From assembly GCA_023129805.1 (NCBI GenBank), contig JAGMBK010000083.1, positions 1-8,374 on the forward strand: a stretch of DNA of 8,374 nucleotides, written 5' to 3'. Positions within the stretch are counted from its first letter, which is position 1. Every line of letters begins with the position of its first letter. The DNA comes from Candidatus Zixiibacteriota bacterium. GTDB taxonomy: Bacteria; Zixibacteria; MSB-5A5; SM1-73. Positions 5,051 through 8,374 of this stretch are shown here, piece by piece. The notes beneath the pieces are model-generated. The model was not told where the DNA came from. It made no database searches and saw only the letters and a list, made by a program, of their open reading frames with translations. A program made the position numbers and the translations under genes.

Positions 5051-5674
5051 ATGAACTGGATAGATTTCGTGTTAATTGGACTGCTTCTGGTGGCGATTAT
5101 TATCGGCTCCAGAAGGGGACTTTTCAGTGGACTGATGGGAATACTGGGATTGGTAGGCGGGGTGATCTTCGCCATTAATTATACGGATCAGATTACTGCC
5201 AAGTTCCTTTCACACATGCGAGTGTCCACGGTGATGGTGGTTTTCATGGAGTTTATTGTGGTATTTGTATTGGTCTACGTAGGAATCAAGCTTCTGGGTT
5301 ATCTTTTTTACAAGTTCGCCTCGCTTAATCCATTAGGTAATGTGGACAAAGTGGGGGGAGCGATTATGGGAATTTTTCAGGGCTGGATTGTTTTGGGAGT
5401 GATCCTTTTTCTGTTCATATTTCTTCCCCTCCCTGATTCTTTCGTAGCCAAGCTGGATAGCTCCTTTTTCGCTCCAGGGATGAGGGGAGTGGTTCCCATG
5501 ATCTATGATGAGACTACATTCCTTCACCCGGAAAACCCCAGTCTGGTGGAAAAGGTGAAAACAGCTTTAAGGACTGAGCCGGGTAAATCATCTAAAGACT
5601 TGGGGGGATTCTCCGCAGAAGGTTCTTCAGTCTCCAGAATCATCCGCACTATGGAGGACTATTTCGGAACATAG
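5051..5674 (+). CDS. CvpA-family integral membrane protein
   Basis: The 207-residue protein begins MNWIDFVLIGLLLVAIIIG, the standard CvpA opening, followed by the conserved RRG (21-23) turn. Four hydrophobic segments are visible at about 4-19, 27-43, 61-86 and 104-125, with the conserved DKVGGAIMG loop-helix junction (99-107) before the fourth. The last 80 residues are polar, probably cytoplasmic and poorly conserved. CvpA was named for colicin V production in E. coli, and the family has been linked to envelope stress; its molecular function is unsettled. ATG 5051 follows GAGGGG. The gene lies 127 nt upstream of mutS2, an association also known in Firmicutes, where a CvpA-family gene sits close to mutS2. 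Length is normal for the family and no residue appears missing. Family is confident; function is open. Confidence 0.9.
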   Translation: MNWIDFVLIGLLLVAIIIGSRRGLFSGLMGILGLVGGVIFAINYTDQITAKFLSHMRVSTVMVVFMEFIVVFVLVYVGIKLLGYLFYKFASLNPLGNVDKVGGAIMGIFQGWIVLGVILFLFIFLPLPDSFVAKLDSSFFAPGMRGVVPMIYDETTFLHPENPSLVEKVKTALRTEPGKSSKDLGGFSAEGSSVSRIIRTMEDYFGT

Positions 5675-5801
5675 ATACGCCTGGGCTGATATAAAGCAGG
5701 ATAACCTTCCCAACGGAGGGAAAGGATATGGTCTGTTTTGAAAAACGGTTCTGTTGGGATTTCGTTTCTTCAGGCAATTAAAGAAAGCCTGAGTTGATCT
5801 G

Positions 5802-8285
5802 ATGAATGAGCACACACTGAAAGTTTTGGAGTTTGATAAGATAAGGGAGATGCTTTCAAAGCACTGCCTCTCTGAGATGGGAAGAGAACTGGCAACATCC
5901 ATCCTCCCCACCAAAGATAAGGAGATAGCGGAAACGGAGATAAGACAGACTACCGAGCTGAAGGAGATACTGTTATATGAGGAGAAGTTTCCCCTTTCGT
6001 CCATGAAGGACATTCGCCTTTCATTGAAAAAAGCAGAGATAGAAGGGGCATGTCTTGACCCCAGAGAGCTTTTAAACATCTCCCAGATTTTGAACATCTC
6101 CGGATCTCTGATCAAATTCTTTAAAAATAAAAAGGAAAAATATCCTCACATATGCGGCTTGATCTCGGAGTTAAGAAGCTTTGATAATATCCTTTCCACC
6201 ATCAATTCAGCGGTGGACCCCTCAGCAGAGATAAGAGATTCAGCCTCGGGAAGATTATCCGACATCCGTCATCAAAAAAAGACTTTGCGGAATCGGATCC
6301 TGGATAAGCTGGAATCGATGATCGGTGCCCGCAAGGCTAAAGGACCCCGCCAGGATGACATCATCACCATCCGGGATGGAAGATACGTCATTCCCATGGA
6401 TGAATCTGATTTCTTTCAAAGCAGGGGAATAATTCATGACCGTTCCAGAAGCGGTGCCACCGTCTTTGTGGAACCCATAGTGGTGGTGGGAATGAACAAT
6501 CAGCTAAGGGAGCTCTCCTTTGAGGAGGAAGCTGAGATCGAAAGAATCTTAAGGGAGATTTCGGAGATGATCAAAGAAGAGCTTAAAGACTTAGATGTTA
6601 CCGTAAGGACTCTGCAAGAGCTGGATTTCATCCATGCTAAAGCCCGACTCTCCTTTGACTACGATGGTAATCCTCCCCTGCTGAATGAACAGGGGTATAT
6701 AAACTTAATCGAAGCCTGTCATCCTCTGTTTCATCTTCCCAAAGACAAAAAATCGGAGATTCCGCCCTTCGACAGGCTCCCTTCGGGTCTGAGTCTTCCT
6801 TCGACACTGAGCCTCAGGACGAAGTGCAGGGTCGAAGACAGGGTGGTGAGCAAAGCCGAACCACCTAAGGCGGGGGAGGTGGTTCCACTTTCTTTAGCCT
6901 TAGGGAAGGATTATTCCACTTTAATTATAACCGGACCCAATGCTGGCGGAAAGACTGTGGCATTGAAAACTGCGGGCCTTCTCACTTTGATGGCTCTGGC
7001 AGGATTGCACATACCTGCCAAACCCTACTCAGAGATCTCCGTCTTTAAGAGGGTTTACGCAGACATCGGAGATGAGCAGTCCATCGAGATGTCACTCTCC
7101 ACCTTCTCCTCTCATATGCTCCACATCAGAGACGCGGTAAAAAACGCTGATTCTGAAAGCCTGATTCTTTTGGATGAGTTGGGCGGAGGGACTGATCCCA
7201 AAGAGGGGGTAGCCTTAGGTGAAGCTGTAATAGATGGGTTGGTCAAAAAGGAAGCCAAAGTCATCATCACCACCCACCATGGAGCACTGAAGATATTAGC
7301 CCAAGAGTATCCGCAGGTAAGAAATGCCTCCATGGAATTCGATAAGGAGACCTTGACCCCAACCTACCGATTTCAGATGGGATTTCCCGGTTCTAGTTAT
7401 GCCATTCAGATCGCTCAAAGATTGGGCATGCCAGAGGGGATAATCCAGAAAGCTCAAGAAGTTTTAGGCAGTGAGGAAAGGGATTTGGGAGCGCTCTTGG
7501 AGAGCCTGGAGAAGGATTTAAAAAAGGTGCGGGAAAATCGGCAAGCAATGGAAGAGCAGAAAAAGGTCACCGAAGAGCTGATGAATCTGTACCAGGACAG
7601 AGTGAAAAAGCTGGATGAGAGAGAAAAGGAATTGAAGACCAAAGCTTTGAGAGAATCAAAACTGATGGTGGAGGCAACCAGAGTTGAGTTGGAGAGATTG
7701 GTGGCGCAGATTAGAAAGACCCAGGCTCAAAAAGAGGTGGTGAAGCAGGCGCATCGAGTCCTGGAGGAGAAAAAAATCTCTCTCTCCGAGGAGTTGGAAA
7801 AATTTGAACAGAAGGTGACCAAAAAGTTGGGCATTATCCAGCCGGGTGACTCAGTCTGGATCGAGCCTTTGGGGATAAAGGGGGAGGTTATATCCAAAGA
7901 CGAGCAATCAAAAAAACTCAAGGTTCTGGTGGGAAACCTGACCTATGATGTGGAGGAACAGAAGTTGACCAGAATTGAAGAAGAGGAAAAAGTCGAGGCT
8001 GAGTCTGAATACGTGGGCACCCTCTATTCCGTCCCTCAGGTATCGCCTGAGATAGATTTAAGAGGGCTTCTGGCAGAAGAAGCCTTTGATATTGTGGATA
8101 AGTATTTAGATAATGCTTTTCTGGCAGGACTTACCACAGTTTCTGTTATTCACGGCAAGGGGACCGGTGCTCTGCGCAAAAAGATTGGAGAATTTCTGTC
8201 TCATCATCACCGGGTGGAGGGTATAAGACTTGGAGAATGGAACGAAGGCGGCTCCGGCGTAACCATAGTGAAGTTAAAAGAGTAA
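5802..8285 (+). CDS. mutS2: Endonuclease MutS2 with an in-frame insertion before the Walker A motif
   Basis: The 827-residue protein starts MNEHTLKVLEFDKIREML, the usual MutS2 N-terminus, and has the ATPase core. Walker A is GPNAGGKT (378-385), DIGDEQS and SLSTFSSH (421-438) form the signature region, Walker B is LLDELGGGTDP (Asp458, Glu459) and the His switch is TTHHG (490-494). A long coiled coil (about 563-675) follows, then a KOW-like strand-rich segment (about 680-725) and a C-terminal Smr nuclease domain with DLRG (752-755) and HGKGTG (784-789). MutS2 suppresses recombination or, in B. subtilis, acts on collided ribosomes; it lacks the mismatch-recognition domain. The stretch between His307-Pro-Leu and Walker A is about 40 residues longer than usual, and this excess coincides with repeat-like DNA (6766-6885). 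ATG 5802 is the only good start: an in-frame stop lies at 5790-5792. No clear Shine-Dalgarno precedes it. Confidence 0.95.
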   Translation: MNEHTLKVLEFDKIREMLSKHCLSEMGRELATSILPTKDKEIAETEIRQTTELKEILLYEEKFPLSSMKDIRLSLKKAEIEGACLDPRELLNISQILNISGSLIKFFKNKKEKYPHICGLISELRSFDNILSTINSAVDPSAEIRDSASGRLSDIRHQKKTLRNRILDKLESMIGARKAKGPRQDDIITIRDGRYVIPMDESDFFQSRGIIHDRSRSGATVFVEPIVVVGMNNQLRELSFEEEAEIERILREISEMIKEELKDLDVTVRTLQELDFIHAKARLSFDYDGNPPLLNEQGYINLIEACHPLFHLPKDKKSEIPPFDRLPSGLSLPSTLSLRTKCRVEDRVVSKAEPPKAGEVVPLSLALGKDYSTLIITGPNAGGKTVALKTAGLLTLMALAGLHIPAKPYSEISVFKRVYADIGDEQSIEMSLSTFSSHMLHIRDAVKNADSESLILLDELGGGTDPKEGVALGEAVIDGLVKKEAKVIITTHHGALKILAQEYPQVRNASMEFDKETLTPTYRFQMGFPGSSYAIQIAQRLGMPEGIIQKAQEVLGSEERDLGALLESLEKDLKKVRENRQAMEEQKKVTEELMNLYQDRVKKLDEREKELKTKALRESKLMVEATRVELERLVAQIRKTQAQKEVVKQAHRVLEEKKISLSEELEKFEQKVTKKLGIIQPGDSVWIEPLGIKGEVISKDEQSKKLKVLVGNLTYDVEEQKLTRIEEEEKVEAESEYVGTLYSVPQVSPEIDLRGLLAEEAFDIVDKYLDNAFLAGLTTVSVIHGKGTGALRKKIGEFLSHHHRVEGIRLGEWNEGGSGVTIVKLKE
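6766..6885. repeat. Palindromic repeat-like DNA inside mutS2
   Basis: CCTTCGACA occurs twice as a direct repeat (6766-6774 and 6798-6806, period 32), and the inverted form GTCGAAG follows at 6831-6837. CTGAG-C-CTCAG (6807-6817) is a perfect palindrome between them. GGTGGT (6842-6847) pairs with ACCACC (6860-6865), and GAACCACC (6858-6865) pairs with GGTGGTTC (6878-6885). The segment is stop-free in the mutS2 frame and encodes about residues 322-361, the part that exceeds normal MutS2 length. Confidence 0.65.
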
Positions 8286-8302
8286 AACATCCCGCTCTGA
8301 TG

Positions 8303-8357
8303 CTTCTCCAGATCGGACAGAGGTTGTACCCCTGTCCGATCTGGGAGAGAAGTTTTT
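8303..8357 (+). terminator. Strong hairpin and T-run after mutS2; repeat-derived terminator
   Basis: The 17-nt arms 8308-8324 and 8328-8344 pair with a single A-C mismatch around TGT. The stem can extend by CTTCTC/GAGAAG (8303-8308/8347-8352) past a small bulge, then runs directly into five T residues (8353-8357). It begins 18 nt after the mutS2 stop. Its centre, GGTTGTACCCCTGTCC, matches that of the repeat at 3762-3788, so the terminator seems built from the same repeat family. Confidence 0.75.
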
Positions 8358-8359
8358 GC

Positions 8360-8374
8360 GTAGGGACAGGGCTT
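8360..8374. repeat. Truncated start of another palindromic repeat at the window end
   Basis: GTAGGGACAGGGCTT resembles the left arm of a palindrome like that at 2551-2576 (shared GTAGGG start). The expected right arm would lie beyond the window, so this is only a probable partial copy. Confidence 0.35.

Noticed and set aside
5705..5725. Hairpin CCTTCCC/GGGAAAGG in the cvpA-mutS2 gap as a terminator
   Set aside because: The stem is short with a bulge and is not followed by a T-run; cotranscription of the two genes remains likely.
5627..6115. Minus-strand ORF of 162 codons across the cvpA-mutS2 junction
   Set aside because: It is antisense to two clear genes and has no recognisable domain.

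Overview
This is a bacterial chromosomal window with every supportable gene on the + strand. bS21 (rpsU), a YqeY-like protein, a CvpA-family membrane protein and MutS2 (mutS2) form a housekeeping cluster, and most starts have Shine-Dalgarno sites (AGGAGG, GGGAGG, GGGGG). The phylum cannot be fixed from the sequence. The gene content, moderate base composition and many short intergenic palindromes suggest an uncultured bacterium, perhaps of the FCB/candidate-phylum type; that is a low-confidence inference.

Layout. Positions 1-327 hold the C-terminal end of a GNAT-family acetyltransferase whose start lies outside the window. Positions 424-735 encode a small YbjQ-family (UPF0145) protein. About 700 bp without a convincing gene follow, containing several hairpins, a GC-rich 11-bp palindrome and, at the end, a near-consensus sigma70 promoter (1371-1399). 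That promoter drives an NAD-dependent sugar-nucleotide epimerase (1460-2398, GTG start). A 240-bp gap full of nested inverted repeats precedes an RNase Z-like metallo-beta-lactamase-fold hydrolase (2641-3420). A 600-bp gap follows, carrying two back-to-back palindromes (3762-3819) and a second near-consensus promoter (3938-3966) in front of rpsU and the yqeY-like gene. After tandem hairpins (4781-4839) come cvpA-like (5051-5674) and mutS2 (5802-8285). The window closes on a strong hairpin with a T-run that is probably the mutS2 terminator.

How the genes relate. rpsU and the yqeY-like gene are tightly coupled (3-nt gap) and are probably one transcript. cvpA-like and mutS2 sit together, an association seen in other bacteria. 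The acetyltransferase, YbjQ-like, epimerase and hydrolase genes are single units with no obvious shared pathway.

Most notable. A family of short palindromic repeats fills the intergenic spaces. Repeat-like sequence of the same general character (CTTCGACA motifs, GGTGGT/ACCACC hairpins) also appears to sit in frame inside mutS2, just before the Walker A motif. There it adds about 40 residues to an otherwise normal MutS2. This resembles, in principle, the protein-invading palindromic elements described in Rickettsia. No CRISPR array, insertion sequence, tRNA or rRNA was found.
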